Source of the DNA: Candidatus Absconditabacteria bacterium
GTDB lineage: Bacteria; Patescibacteriota; Gracilibacteria; Absconditabacterales; Absconditicoccaceae
Direction: 5' to 3'
Assembly (NCBI GenBank): GCA_028693445.1
Contig: JAQUVI010000005.1
Coordinates: forward strand, 1-64,000
DNA length: 64,000 nucleotides
The notes beneath the pieces are model-generated. The model did no database searches and was not told the DNA's origin. It saw only the letters and a program-made list of their open reading frames with translations. Both the position numbers and the translations under genes were made by a program. Positions 1 to 7,902 of this stretch are shown here, in pieces. Each line of letters opens with the position of its first letter. Positions within the stretch are counted from its first letter, which is position 1.

Positions 1-38
1 CGCTCAGAGAGACAAAGCTCTAGGGGCTCAGAGAGAAA

Positions 39-269
39 TTATTTATTTCTTAATATATCAAACTCATCTGTGCTTAAATTAACATCTCTAAGTATCTTTT
101 TCAATAGTCAGATTCAAATGTCTTCATTTCAGTGGACAGGAACAACTGTTGTTTTTCATTTGGAATCTGAAAAAAAGTGATGACTTCACTTTATTCTTAT
201 TTCATTGTATCATAAGCTAAGCAATATTTTTATCAATTTTTTTGAAGAAATAGGACTAAGCTTTGGCAT
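39..269 (-). CDS. hicA: HicA-family mRNA interferase toxin (second module)
   Basis: A 76-residue protein with the HicA fold signature: basic N-terminus, KGSHH with the catalytic histidine near residue 30, then TTVVPVHGNED. HicA toxins cleave mRNA through this histidine and are held by HicB. The ATG overlaps the end of the upstream hicB by 14 bp, which fixes the start and implies translational coupling. Together with 256-489 it forms the second of two tandem HicBA modules. It differs strongly from the first HicA (GSHH versus GSHC), so the duplication is old or the two were acquired separately. Confidence 0.85.
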
Positions 270-489
270 AATCAACTTTTAGTGAAAAATTAAACTTCTT
301 GCCAAAAAAGTTTTCCTTTTTATTTAGATCTTTGACTATCTCCAAACTTCATTCCGCCACTTCCATAAGTCTGTCCAACAATTCTGGAACAGTTTTGGCT
401 TGTGTATAACAAGCTGGAAGTCAGATAACCTCTCAAACAAACATATCGTTTTCATCTTTTTCTATAGAGATTTTATATTCTTTGGTCAT
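256..489 (-). CDS. hicB: HicB-family antitoxin (second module)
   Basis: A 77-residue protein with the HicB-like N-terminal antitoxin domain: an early beta strand, then VGEVIGLPACYTQAKTVPEL, matching the family pattern of a strand, a Gly/Pro turn and a Thr-containing helix start. No C-terminal DNA-binding extension is present, so autoregulation would need another factor. It lies 32 nt after the first hicA and overlaps the second hicA, which favours one four-gene transcript. Partner of 39-269. Confidence 0.8.
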
Positions 490-521
490 TTTTGTTGCTT
501 AAATTGTAAAATTTAGATAAG

Positions 522-740
522 TTATTTGTCGAAAACCAATGAACGATCTAGTCAGGCTTGGTTTATAATCGCCAAAGTTATTCAGATTCAAAGTTCTTTA
601 TTGTGAACTGGAACAACCGTATATTTTCAAGTTTTTGGATTTTTGAGCATGCAATGGCTTCATTTTCGATGGTGTTCCACAAATCAATGTTTTTTCAGTA
701 TTTTTATAAGATCCAATGGTTTTATTCTTCATTTAGGCAT
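522..740 (-). CDS. hicA: HicA-family mRNA interferase toxin (first module)
   Basis: A 72-residue HicA toxin: LIKILKKHGFVEHHRKGSHC gives the double-stranded-RNA-binding-like fold with the catalytic histidine in GSHC, followed by TVVPVHNKELGIGI. Its ATG overlaps the hicB end by 8 bp. Predicted to cleave mRNA in the cytoplasm when freed from HicB. Family assignment is firm from motifs; activity is inferred. Confidence 0.85.
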
Positions 741-948
741 ATTGTGTCCAATAATCAAATGAAACAGCCTTTTGCTCTACATCCTTTTTCATACCTTCTA
801 AATAGCATTCGATAGCTTCATTGATGTTGTTTTTGAGATTGTCTATTGTTTCTCATGTTGTAAAACATCAAGGCAACTCCAAAACCTCAGCATAAAAAGA
901 GCCGTCTTGTTCTTGAAATATCTTTATTGTAAACTTTGTTGTTCCCAT
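733..948 (-). CDS. hicB: HicB-family antitoxin (first module)
   Basis: A 71-residue HicB-like antitoxin (UPF0150 type): strands around FTIKIFQEQDGSFYAEVLELPGCFTTGETIDN, then a helix rich in Asn/Glu. It is the first gene of the hicB-hicA-hicB-hicA run, so its promoter upstream of 948 probably drives all four. It lacks a visible DNA-binding domain. The start is the only ATG before the conserved strand. Confidence 0.8.
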
Positions 949-1950
949 TTTTTATGGTGAATATAATAAATATATCGTAATTTTAACAATGTTTTTGGCA
1001 ATTTCAATAGAATATGATTGTTTACTGATATCGTTTGGATAGCATTTGTCTTGTCCAAATGAGTAAAACTGACGATGTGTGTGGCTAGAGTTGTCCTGTT
1101 GATAGAAGAAATTTTGAGGGATGGGAAAATAGAAGAGATATGATGAATGATGATGATCGTGAAAATATGTATATATAAGGTAGACAATTTCGCAAAAAAA
1201 TAAAATCTGATTTAATTATTGAAATTATAGCTGTGCTCAAGCTAGAAATAGCAGAGAAATTTTGGAGAAAAATAGATTTTTGGGTTTGGGGTTTGCAAAA
1301 AAACGATTATAATGACGATTTGAAAGAATTTTTGGCTAGTGGATAAGTGTTTTTGACGATTGTTTTTGTAAAACTATTTTTTGGGCGATTTTGAGTGATT
1401 TTGGTGGATTTTAAACAATATCGCTAGATAACAACTGACTAAAAATATTTTGAAACTGTCATGTTCTGTTTTTGTTTGTTTTTTGAAAACAAGAATTCTG
1501 ACTTTTTTTTGGTAGTTGATAAAAAATTTTTTGGCTGTCTAGATTGGATTTTGGATGGTTTGCTTTTTTTGTCATGTTTTGGCAAAATGGATTTTTTGGC
1601 TGTCCAAAAAAGATCGGCTTGGTTGAAGAAGCTTTTTGACAAAAAATTCTTGGGATTTTTCTGTAGATTTTTGGGTTTTGGGAGCTTGGAGGTTGGATTT
1701 TGAAATTTTTGGAGCTTTTCGTGATATCGATGTTTATCTATATACTTATGGTAAAATAGAAAAATAGAGAAATTGTAGAATAGAAACATAGATGAGGGTC
1801 TATTTGTTGAGCGATTTGATCTAAATTTGTTGGAAAATAGGTTTGGGGTTGTTGTGGTTTGGTTTTGGTAGGATTTATAGTGATTTGCAAAATTTTTGAT
1901 GATTTGGACAAAAATGGAAAGATTGTTGGAATTTTTTGTGAGGGAAAAAC
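949..1950. other. Long G/T-rich stretch with no convincing gene
   Basis: The plus strand is strongly enriched in G and T and poor in A and C, especially 1440-1960. Because table 25 has only TAA and TAG as stops, such G/T-rich DNA gives long open frames by chance on both strands, so the open frames here are not taken as genes. One decayed-looking frame at 1059-1346 is listed separately. Confidence 0.5.
1059..1346 (+). pseudogene. Possible decayed reading frame
   Basis: From ATG at 1059 a single frame runs 96 codons to TAA at 1344-1346, interrupted only by TAG and TAA at two internal places. The predicted residues look protein-like (charged first half with DRRNFEGWENRRD, amphipathic second half with LKLEIAEKFWRKIDFW). 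No family was recognised. It could be a remnant or chance in a G/T-rich region; confidence is low. Confidence 0.2.
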
Positions 1951-1978
1951 TTGCAATTGAGAAATTTTTTGTTATAAT
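1951..1978 (+). promoter_or_regulatory. Sigma70-like promoter of convergent RNA 1
   Basis: TTGCAA, exactly 16 nt, then TATAAT. It points at the 3' end of the PemK-like gene at 2042-2485 and would start a transcript near 1985. The two related loci have the same 16-nt spacer. Confidence 0.6.
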
Positions 1979-1984
1979 CTTTGT

Positions 1985-2057
1985 GTTGCCCTTCGTGGTG
2001 TCAAATTGTTTATTGCCCTAGTGGTGTAAGGAAGATCCTAGCTATCTTCCTTTTTTT
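1985..2057 (+). ncRNA. Predicted small RNA convergent to pemK-like gene 1
   Basis: Between a good promoter and an intrinsic terminator (AGGAAGAT / ATCTTCCT stem, then seven T) lies about 73 nt with no coding capacity. It contains two near-copies of TTGCCCT-GTGGTGT. Its terminator overlaps the last codons of the toxin gene on the other strand, so the RNA is antisense to the toxin mRNA 3' end. Function is inferred only from the arrangement, which recurs at 3382-3467 and 6370-6448. Confidence 0.5.
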
Positions 2058-2485
2058 GTAATTGCAGAAAACAATCATATTTGGATTAAATCAAAATCTT
2101 GCCTGGAAATAGCACCTACCTCTTTTAATAATCTTTTCTTTGATATAGCCCTAATTTGTGTGTAAATTACGTAGTTTTTGGGGAATTTGAAATATTTATA
2201 ACTATCCTGATAGAGACAAAAACCAAAAAATTCTTTTTGTTCTTTCTTTGTTATTGGTATAGCCAAAACAATATCGCTGTTTTTTCCATATGTAGATAAA
2301 ATCAAAACTAATCTATTAAATGTTTTGTTGAATATATCTCAATTTTGTTCATTTCAAATATTTAATCATATACGAGCCCATCGGATTTCTCATGGATGGC
2401 AAAATTTATTTTGAGATATTGAATTATTATTAATTTCTTTTTTGATGATATTCCATAGATCAAATAAATTAATATTTGTTGTCAT
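2042..2485 (-). CDS. PemK/MazF-family mRNA interferase-like toxin 1
   Basis: A 147-residue protein. Residues about 30-50 read HPGEIRWARIGLNIGNEQNG, the PemK/MazF N-terminal signature; a mid strand gives VLAIPITKKEQ and a later one YTQIRAISKKRLLKEVGAI, the usual Q-R-[TA]-[IL]-x-K-R core. Such proteins cut mRNA. No protein antitoxin was seen directly upstream; the nearest gene upstream, higA at 2899, is 413 bp away. Preceded by the shared promoter element at 2529-2560. Its 3' end overlaps a convergent small RNA. An N-terminal 28-residue extension precedes the domain. Confidence 0.75.
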
Positions 2486-2528
2486 TTTTATAATAAAATT
2501 TTAAATAATCTGATTATAAATTTAAAAT

Positions 2529-2560
2529 CAAAGAAAAAAACTGACAAAGTTAGGACAAAT
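2529..2560 (-). promoter_or_regulatory. Shared accessory promoter element, copy 1
   Basis: On the minus strand: TTTGTCCTAACTTTGTCAG, then T7C, then a TATAAT about 22 nt further down. This is one of six copies (others at 7799, 8783, 17549, 57767, 59785). Here it precedes the PemK-like toxin 1 by about 45 nt. Confidence 0.6.
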
Positions 2561-2573
2561 TAATTACCACATA

Positions 2574-2600
2574 GATTGCTTCGTTACACTCGCAATGACT
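2574..2600. repeat. Palindromic repeat, family A
   Basis: GATTGCTTCGTTACACTCGC followed by AATGAC; inverted repeat of ATTGC and GCAAT with a GA-rich loop. Other copies at 5542-5570, 16537-16565, 35264-35296 and 59665-59750. Confidence 0.6.
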
Positions 2601-2898
2601 GAAAGCAAAAAAAGCGACTATATTGTCTTTTGTGTTTTTTTATATATAGAAATATAGATATAACTCTATATCCTTGTTTGGAAGCAAACAAATATCAGCA
2701 AGCTAGAACTTTTAGTTGGACAAGCAAAAGCTTGTAAAGATATTTATGCAAATGTCTATATCTATATCGAAAACTAGCCAAAATGGCAACCATTTTTAAA
2801 AACCCAGTTATAAAGCCATTTTTTGTAAAAAACTATTTAGATGAATTTTTGAATGTTTTTTTGTGTTTGGTGGTGGTTGATAGCAGGTAGATGAAAAA

Positions 2899-3216
2899 TT
2901 AATCAGTTTTGGAATTGTATTTGGAAAAATTGGATTTTACCTCTTGTAAAACATCTGATAATCCAAGTTCTTCTTGGTAAATATCATAAATATTTTGCAG
3001 ATTCAACCAAACATGTGGAGATGTCTCAAAAACTGTTCCCAACAACAAAGCTCGTCTTGGTGAAATATTTCTTTTGCCAGAAATTAGCTCACTGACTTCA
3101 TTTTCGGACTTTTGCAAAAATTTCGCGAATATTTTTTGGGTTCGTTTTCTTGCGATTAATTCTTCTTTGAGATAAACTCAAGGATGAAAAACCTGTACTG
3201 GAACTGTTTGATTCAT
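2899..3216 (-). CDS. higA: HigA-family antitoxin (XRE/HTH), orphan
   Basis: A 105-residue VapI/HigA protein: FHPGVYLKEELIARKRTQKI at the start, a helix-turn-helix around FAKFLQKSENEVSELISGKR, then NISPRRALLLGTVFETSPHVWLNLQ, all typical. HigA normally binds HigB toxin and its own promoter. No HigB was found on either side. A 19-bp palindrome at 3276-3294 overlaps its likely -10 and is the probable operator. A second HigA with a related promoter lies at 18947-19255. Confidence 0.85.
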
Positions 3217-3275
3217 AATAATATAGGTAACAAGTAAATTATTGATAATGATTGGATAATTCAGTGATGTTTATT

Positions 3276-3310
3276 ATTTACTTATTTAGTAAATTAGTAT
3301 ATTTTTTCAA
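3276..3310 (-). promoter_or_regulatory. higA promoter with overlapping palindromic operator
   Basis: Minus strand: TTGAAA (3305-3310), 16-nt spacer, TAAATA. The palindrome ATTTACTTATTTAGTAAAT (3276-3294) covers the -10. The segment CAAGAGATTTTT just upstream is also found upstream of the second higA, so the two promoters are related. Confidence 0.55.
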
Positions 3311-3347
3311 GAGATTTTTTCTTTTAAATTATATTTGGAAAAATGAT

Positions 3348-3375
3348 TTGCAATTTAAAAAAACATTATTATAGA
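3348..3375 (+). promoter_or_regulatory. Sigma70-like promoter of convergent RNA 2
   Basis: TTGCAA, 16 nt, TATAGA, pointing toward the 3' end of the PemK-like gene at 3429-3845. Confidence 0.5.
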
Positions 3376-3381
3376 TAGACT

Positions 3382-3467
3382 ATCAATGTCCCTTTGTTGG
3401 GATCCCCCCTGCTTTGGCAGGGCTACAACTATAGATCTGAGAAATAATACTTGCTCAGATTTTTTTT
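3382..3467 (+). ncRNA. Predicted small RNA convergent to pemK-like gene 2
   Basis: About 86 nt from the promoter to an intrinsic terminator (ATCTGAG 3435-3441 / CTCAGAT 3454-3460, then eight T). Internal hairpin CCCTGC-TTTG-GCAGGG. The last 39 nt are antisense to the 3' end of the toxin gene. It resembles RNAs at 1985 and 6370 in layout, with a loosely shared CCYTT-GKKG stretch near the 5' end. Confidence 0.5.
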
Positions 3468-3845
3468 GATTATTTTAAATTCTTCTGCACTAATTTCTCA
3501 AATTTTTTTTATAAACCTTTTCTTATCTACTGTTCTTAACTGAGAAAGTATTAGCCAAGAAATTTTTCATTTAAAAGATTTTAATTTATAATGATAAATA
3601 TTGTTTTTCTCTTTTGTTGTCATTGGAATCACAAGAAAAATATTACCTATTTTTTTTATAACCAAAACAGCCCTTTTAAAATCTGTTTTTCAATTTTGTT
3701 CATATCAAACATTGATACCTAATTTAATATACCAGACATCTCTATAATTAATATAAAAATCCTTTATTTTCCCTGTTGATCAATATTTATTGATATGCTT
3801 CTTCTCTTGATTCCAACTATCAAATAAAGAATAATTATTTTTCAT
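3429..3845 (-). CDS. PemK/MazF-family mRNA interferase-like toxin 2
   Basis: A 138-residue protein. Residues about 34-55 read YRDVWYIKLGINVGYEQNGK, the family signature; then RAVLVIKKIGNIFLVIPMTT, and ILSQLRTVDKKRFIKKIGEI as the QxRT-xDxKR core. Predicted ribonuclease toxin. Upstream (3846-4130) no recognisable antitoxin is present; a 20-codon frame at 3835-3897 overlaps its start and might be a leader peptide. Its 3' end overlaps the convergent RNA at 3382-3467. Confidence 0.75.
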
Positions 3846-4130
3846 ATAAATCAGTAAAATATAAAGAGATTTTTTGTAATTGCATATAGATCGTCATCAA
3901 TATTTCTATATTATGACCTAAAGTTGGAACAGTTTGAAAGATATTGTAAGAATTGGAGAGATTGGAATGATTGAGTATATTTTCGTGAAAAATTAGCCTA
4001 TTGAAAAATTCTAATGATGTTTCTGTTGGAAATCAGAATTATTTATTTGAAAAGCCAAGATATAAGTAGTTGTTTATATATTGTTTTGGATGTATTTTGG
4101 GTAATTTTTTGAATATTTTGGTGTATTTTG
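3846..4130. other. Stretch without a convincing gene
   Basis: The minus strand has a 67-codon open frame running into the start of the toxin gene at 3845, but no start codon apart from an ATG at 3897. The plus strand also stays open here. Both could be chance in table 25. Confidence 0.4.
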
Positions 4131-5768
4131 CTATTTTTGGGAAACTTCGACAGGTAGGGTACCTAAAATATCGTCATAAGGAGTTGAGCTAGTTTTGTCC
4201 AAACCGTCTTTTTGTTTGTCTGATGTTGTCTTGTCTGCTTCGTGTTGTGTCAAAGTCCTAATAACCAGTATCATCATAATCACTGATGATGAAAACAACA
4301 AAAATTTGATCCATGGAGCATCGGCGATGATTGTTGGACCATATTGATCTATTTTGGCTGCTATGATGTAATTTCGCTCTACGAGAAAATCGACAATCGG
4401 TATATAATAAGTTTGTAGTCGAGAAGGTAAAAAAGCACCAATAAATCATCAAATCATTATAAAAGGGACAAGTGGAAGCACAAACATATTTCCTACTACT
4501 CAACCGATATTTATCTGTCCCATAAAGAAGATGATAACTGGGAAAATACCTAGTGTTGCTCATAGGCTGGGTTTGAGATAATTTGATCGAATTCGATGAA
4601 TTAGATTCCCGCACCAACTGACAAAGCGGGAATGACATAGTCTACGTATAATATTTTTTTTCAATTGGATTTGTCATTCCGACTTTGTTGCGAAGCTGGG
4701 GTCGGAATCTTGGGTTTTTACTTTTGGATCTTTTTTGAAAACATCGATAAAAATTATCCCCAAAACCGCTGAGAAACTGAGGAGATATCATACGTCATAA
4801 ACCAAAAAATAAGGGTTGTAGATTAGCATTCCGATATGGACTAATCCTAGCAATCTTCGCAGCGAAGTTCATCTTCCGACAAGTAACGCAAACAGAGAAA
4901 GTGAGCCCATAAGCACGGCGCGAAGCACGCTCGAATCCATTCAGCAGATGATTCCGTATGAGAGGACGGCGAGGAGGATGAGGGTTATTCTGGCGTAAAA
5001 CGGGACGAAAAAGAGGATCGCCGTCAAGAAAGCAACGAGCATAACTATATTTCCCCCACTTACGGCAACCAAATGTACAAGTCAGGAATCTATAAATAAT
5101 TGATATTCTGATTTTGTAAACTTTGATTTATCTCAGATTAGCATTCATAAAACTAGTCATGCAGTCCTGTCATTGGAGTAGGTTTGATGGAGTTTTTTTT
5201 GGAAATTGTGGCGAATTTTGGGAAATCCTTTGATAGTTCCTGTTTCTATAAGAATCGAGTTGGTTTCATATAAAATATTGGAATATCACTTCATTTTTGA
5301 TCGTTTTGGAGCGTTGAAACCACTGTAAAAAATATTTTCTCGTGAAATTTGAGTAAGAGGTGGCGGATTTGTTGACTGGACAGAATTGCGTGCGACTAAT
5401 CGAATTTGATTACCAGGGATATAGGATTTTGTTGTATAAAGCAGGTAGTCTTTGGTATCTACAGTGTAGAGATATTTTCCTGATCAGAGGGTTTCGGAAA
5501 TTGTTCCAGTTGATAGATGTCGAGATTTCGCATTGTTTTGTTGGATTGCTTCGTTTCCTCTCGCAATAACTAAACCATATCTTCGTTGATACGCTTGTCG
5601 ACTAAGCAAAACCAGAAAACAGGCTCAGGTTATGACAAAAAACACTTTGTGATAAGATTTTTTCACAAGAAGGAGTAAGCTTGGTCATCGCAACAAGAAA
5701 AGTATTATGGGCAACTCCGTAATAGTTATTGCACAGATAAATAACGAGAAAAAAATAAGAAAAAACAT
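4131..5768 (-). CDS. comEC: ComEC/Rec2-like DNA uptake channel
   Basis: A 545-residue membrane protein. N-terminal hydrophobic helices lead into a soluble DUF4131/OB-like part, then the ComEC core motif SGLVHLVAVSGGN near residues 225-238 and several helices (AFLTAILFFVPFYARITLIL, VLSYGIICGMDSSVLRAVLM). ComEC carries single-stranded DNA across the inner membrane in competence. The C-terminal metallo-beta-lactamase domain of long ComECs is absent. Three palindromic repeats sit in frame inside the gene (about 4604-4636, 4673-4711, 5542-5570), adding peptides such as TQDSDPSFATKSEG. It starts 29 nt after the CYTH gene, probably the same operon. PilT and a type IV pilin elsewhere in the window fit a DNA-uptake role. 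Confidence 0.85.
4604..4636. repeat. Palindromic repeat family B inside comEC
   Basis: GATTCCCGCACCAACTGACA then AAGCGGGAATGAC: stem TTCCCGC/GCGGGAA. In frame with comEC. It lies 37 bp from a second family B copy in the opposite orientation. Confidence 0.65.
4673..4711. repeat. Palindromic repeat family B inside comEC, inverted copy
   Basis: GTCATTCCGACTTTGTTGCG then AAGCTGGGGTCGGAATC: stem ATTCCGAC/GTCGGAAT. Read through by comEC in frame. Family B intergenic copies occur at 62772-62806 and 63550-63582. Confidence 0.65.
5542..5570. repeat. Palindromic repeat family A inside comEC
   Basis: GGATTGCTTCGTTTCCTCTC then GCAATAAC. Encodes LVIARGNEAIQ within the N-terminal soluble region of ComEC without breaking the frame. 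Confidence 0.55.
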
Positions 5769-5797
5769 GTTTTGTAGGTTAAAAAATTAATCAAATT

Positions 5798-6307
5798 TTA
5801 TAGTTCTCAATTGTATTGTCTAATCAATCAAATCAAAGAAGCATAACTTTTACCACAAAGCATTCATCATGCAAAAGCTGGATTTTGTGATACATCCGCC
5901 AAACAAAAATCTGGTATAGAAAACTTTTCCATGGTTTGTAAGTTTGGAAATTCTACATCCATAAGGATGAGGCCGTCTAGGTTATCTTGGAAAAGGTCTA
6001 TTTCCAGGACTAGTCATTCGTAAGGAACGTAATATCTCAGTTTGCGGATATATTTGTTGGGAAGGTCTGCAAGAGCGTCGTATTCCTGTTTGTTTAAGTC
6101 TATTGTTTGTTCTTTTTGGACGCAACAGTCTCATTCCTGGACCAAAGTTTTTTTTGTTATTTCGAAGAGGTTTCCGCGTTTGCGAAGCCTAAGTTTTGGA
6201 TGTTCTGATTCTACAGGTATATAATGATCAACCAATTCTTTGTGTGGATAATTTTGTAAATCAAATGGAATTGATTTTAGAAGAAAAGTTTTTTCAAATT
6301 CTAACAT
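5798..6307 (-). CDS. CYTH-domain protein
   Basis: 169 residues. It opens with LEFEKTFLLKSIPFDL, the EKxFLL form of the CYTH ExExK motif, and continues with KLRLRKRGNLFEITKK, a typical basic pair of strands, then YYVPYEGLVLEIDLF and LILMDVEFPNL. CYTH proteins bind triphosphate groups in a beta tunnel (class IV adenylate cyclases, thiamine triphosphatases, inorganic triphosphatases); the substrate cannot be told from sequence. An alternative ATG at 6334 would add nine residues. It is just upstream of comEC. Confidence 0.75.
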
Positions 6308-6334
6308 GGAAAGAAAATTAAAATATAAAAACAT

Positions 6335-6362
6335 TTGAAATCTGAATTTTTTTGTATATAAT
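6335..6362 (+). promoter_or_regulatory. Sigma70-like promoter of convergent RNA 3
   Basis: TTGAAA, 16 nt, TATAAT; points into the 3' end of the PemK-like gene at 6367-6816. Confidence 0.55.
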
Positions 6363-6366
6363 TACA

Positions 6367-6816
6367 TTAACATACCTTCGGGTCCTCCTCCAAATTACTG
6401 GAGGATAATGATACTTCTCAGAAATAAACGTGTATGAGAAGTTTTTTTATTGATTGAAATTCTTGTTGGGAAATCATTTTTCATGTGTAATGAATAAATC
6501 TTTTTGTATCTAAAACCCTTGTTTGTGTTATCATAACAAAAGAACCTGTTATATTTTTAAAATAAACTGATTTTAGTTCGTATTGAATTATTTTTTGTTT
6601 TCTTTTTGTTGTTAGCGGCACACAAAACAAAACCTTTCATAATCTCTTTAGAACTAATACTGGTTTTCTGTAAAAAGATTTTCAATCTGTTTCGTATCAA
6701 ACATTTATTCATAAAACAACGTATCGAATTTGTCTTTCTTTTGGGTATTTATTTTCTTTATAGGAATCAATTTTCTTTTTTTCATTATTCCAACCATCAA
6801 AATCTTTGTTTTTCAT
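6367..6816 (-). CDS. PemK/MazF-family mRNA interferase-like toxin 3
   Basis: 149 residues. Residues about 28-50 read RQIRYVVLGINVGYETDGKS, then KPVLVLKRLGKVLFCVPLTT and ITQTRVLDTKRFIHYTGKMI, paralleling toxins 1 and 2. It begins 10 nt after the radical SAM gene, so the two are one operon under the promoter element at 7799-7830. The convergent small RNA (6370-6448) lies wholly within the antisense of its last codons. Usual Gln in EQ-G is Thr here (ETDG), so activity could differ. Confidence 0.72.
6370..6448 (+). ncRNA. Predicted small RNA fully antisense to pemK-like gene 3
   Basis: About 79 nt from the promoter at 6335-6362 to a terminator (ACTTCTCA 6413-6420 / TGAGAAGT 6435-6442, seven T). 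Internal hairpin CCTCC / GGAGG. The complete transcript is complementary to the toxin C-terminal coding region. Confidence 0.5.
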
Positions 6817-6826
6817 AATATATTTT

Positions 6827-7732
6827 TTACGCTAAAACTTTTTGAGGGATTCTGGTTGGATCAATTTGATCTATAGCTTGCTGCAAAAGGCGAGAAACTT
6901 CTTGGCTATTTTGTTTTTTGATTGCGTCGTACAAAGAAATTTTGTTTTCACTAGAAGGATATGGAGAAACAAAACCATCAGGACTGACAAAAATATCGCT
7001 TTCTTCTGGTGCGATAACATGTTCTTCTTGACCTGTAGAGCCACAAGAAATTTTGGTCAAAACGACAATACGTTTTCCTCTTCCATAAACGATTTGTCTT
7101 GGTTTTTCTTGATATTTTTCAAATCCAAGTTCTTCCAAAATTGGTTTAATTGTTTCCAAAGGAATAAAATCTGGTTCTGTATTTGGGTATAGTTCTACAA
7201 ACTTGATAGATAGGCCATATTTATCAGCTAGATCAATCATGGCAGAAATATCTTCTTTGTTGTCATTGCGTCATTTTACTACTGTTGCATTTAATCTGAT
7301 CAAAAGATTTGGATATAGTTTTCTCATAAGTTCTATATTGTAAATTATGTGTTCTAATTTGGTTTTTGTCTGTGTTATGTCGCTATATTGTCATTGATTT
7401 AGGGTGTGTAGAGATATATTTATTCTATTTATTCGTCTTCCTACTTCATGATTGATATTGAGCAAGGATCAGTTGGTAACCAAAGTTATTTTGGCTCAGC
7501 GATCATGTAAAAGCTTACACAGACTTTCGATTTTTGGATACATTAATGGTTCTCATCAAGTAAGACTTACGTCTTGGATGTTTTGTTGTTGTCTTACTGT
7601 ATCGTATAAAAATAGATAATCATCGTTGTTTAGTGTTTGGAAAATTTCGTGAGCAACGCCTTCATGATGACAGAAAGTACAGCGATAATTACACTTTTCA
7701 GTTAGAATAAGTCTAAGATCTCTTTCGTTCAT
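6827..7732 (-). CDS. MoaA-like radical SAM protein
   Basis: 301 residues. CNYRCTFC near residues 13-20 is the CxxxCxxC iron-sulfur motif; SLTGGEPLMYP is the SAM-binding GGEP; later strands INISLHTLN and LIRLNATVVKGRND follow the MoaA-like barrel, and IKFVELYPN resembles the MoaA RFIELMP strand. The second MoaA cluster motif is not evident, so it is not called a molybdopterin enzyme. Start ATG at 7732 is directly preceded by CCCCC that can pair with GGGGG 41 nt upstream. First gene of a two-gene operon with a PemK-like toxin. Confidence 0.8.
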
Positions 7733-7780
7733 GGGGGATTTTTAAAAGATAAAACGATATCTTTTGATATCGCCCCCAAT
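7730..7780 (-). promoter_or_regulatory. Nested hairpin leader at the radical SAM start codon
   Basis: On the minus strand, GGGGG (7773-7777) pairs with CCCCC (7733-7737) immediately before ATG, and encloses a perfect CGATATC-AAAA-GATATCG hairpin. It would hide the start codon region. Whether it responds to a signal is unknown. Confidence 0.4.
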
Positions 7781-7798
7781 TGTAAAAATCCCGATATA

Positions 7799-7830
7799 AG
7801 AAAAAAACTGACAAATATAGGACAAAAGTT
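7799..7830 (-). promoter_or_regulatory. Shared accessory promoter element, copy 2
   Basis: TTTTGTCCTATATTTGTCAG, then T7C, then TACAAT. It precedes the radical SAM-PemK operon. Upstream it is also flanked by CTAGTCAAAC, as in copy 3. Confidence 0.6.
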
Positions 7831-7902
7831 TGACTAGGTAGTGACTGGTTTTTTTGAGGTTGTTTTTTTATTATTCATACTTTGTAATTTTTTATAAATA
7901 AA

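Noticed and set aside
1440-1960. Long open frames on both strands in G/T-rich DNA
   Set aside because: Composition alone removes TAA/TAG; residues are low-complexity Phe/Leu/Gly and no motif or start context supports coding.
3880-4150. Open frame on the plus strand (LKLEQFERYCKNWRDWNDG) and a 67-codon frame on the minus strand ending in the pemK-like 2 start
   Set aside because: Neither has a usable start codon; with only two stop codons both are expected by chance. The minus frame stays a weak antitoxin candidate.
1985-6448. Type III (ToxIN-like) toxin-antitoxin
   Set aside because: The RNAs are on the opposite strand and 3' of the toxin, with no tandem pseudoknot repeats upstream.
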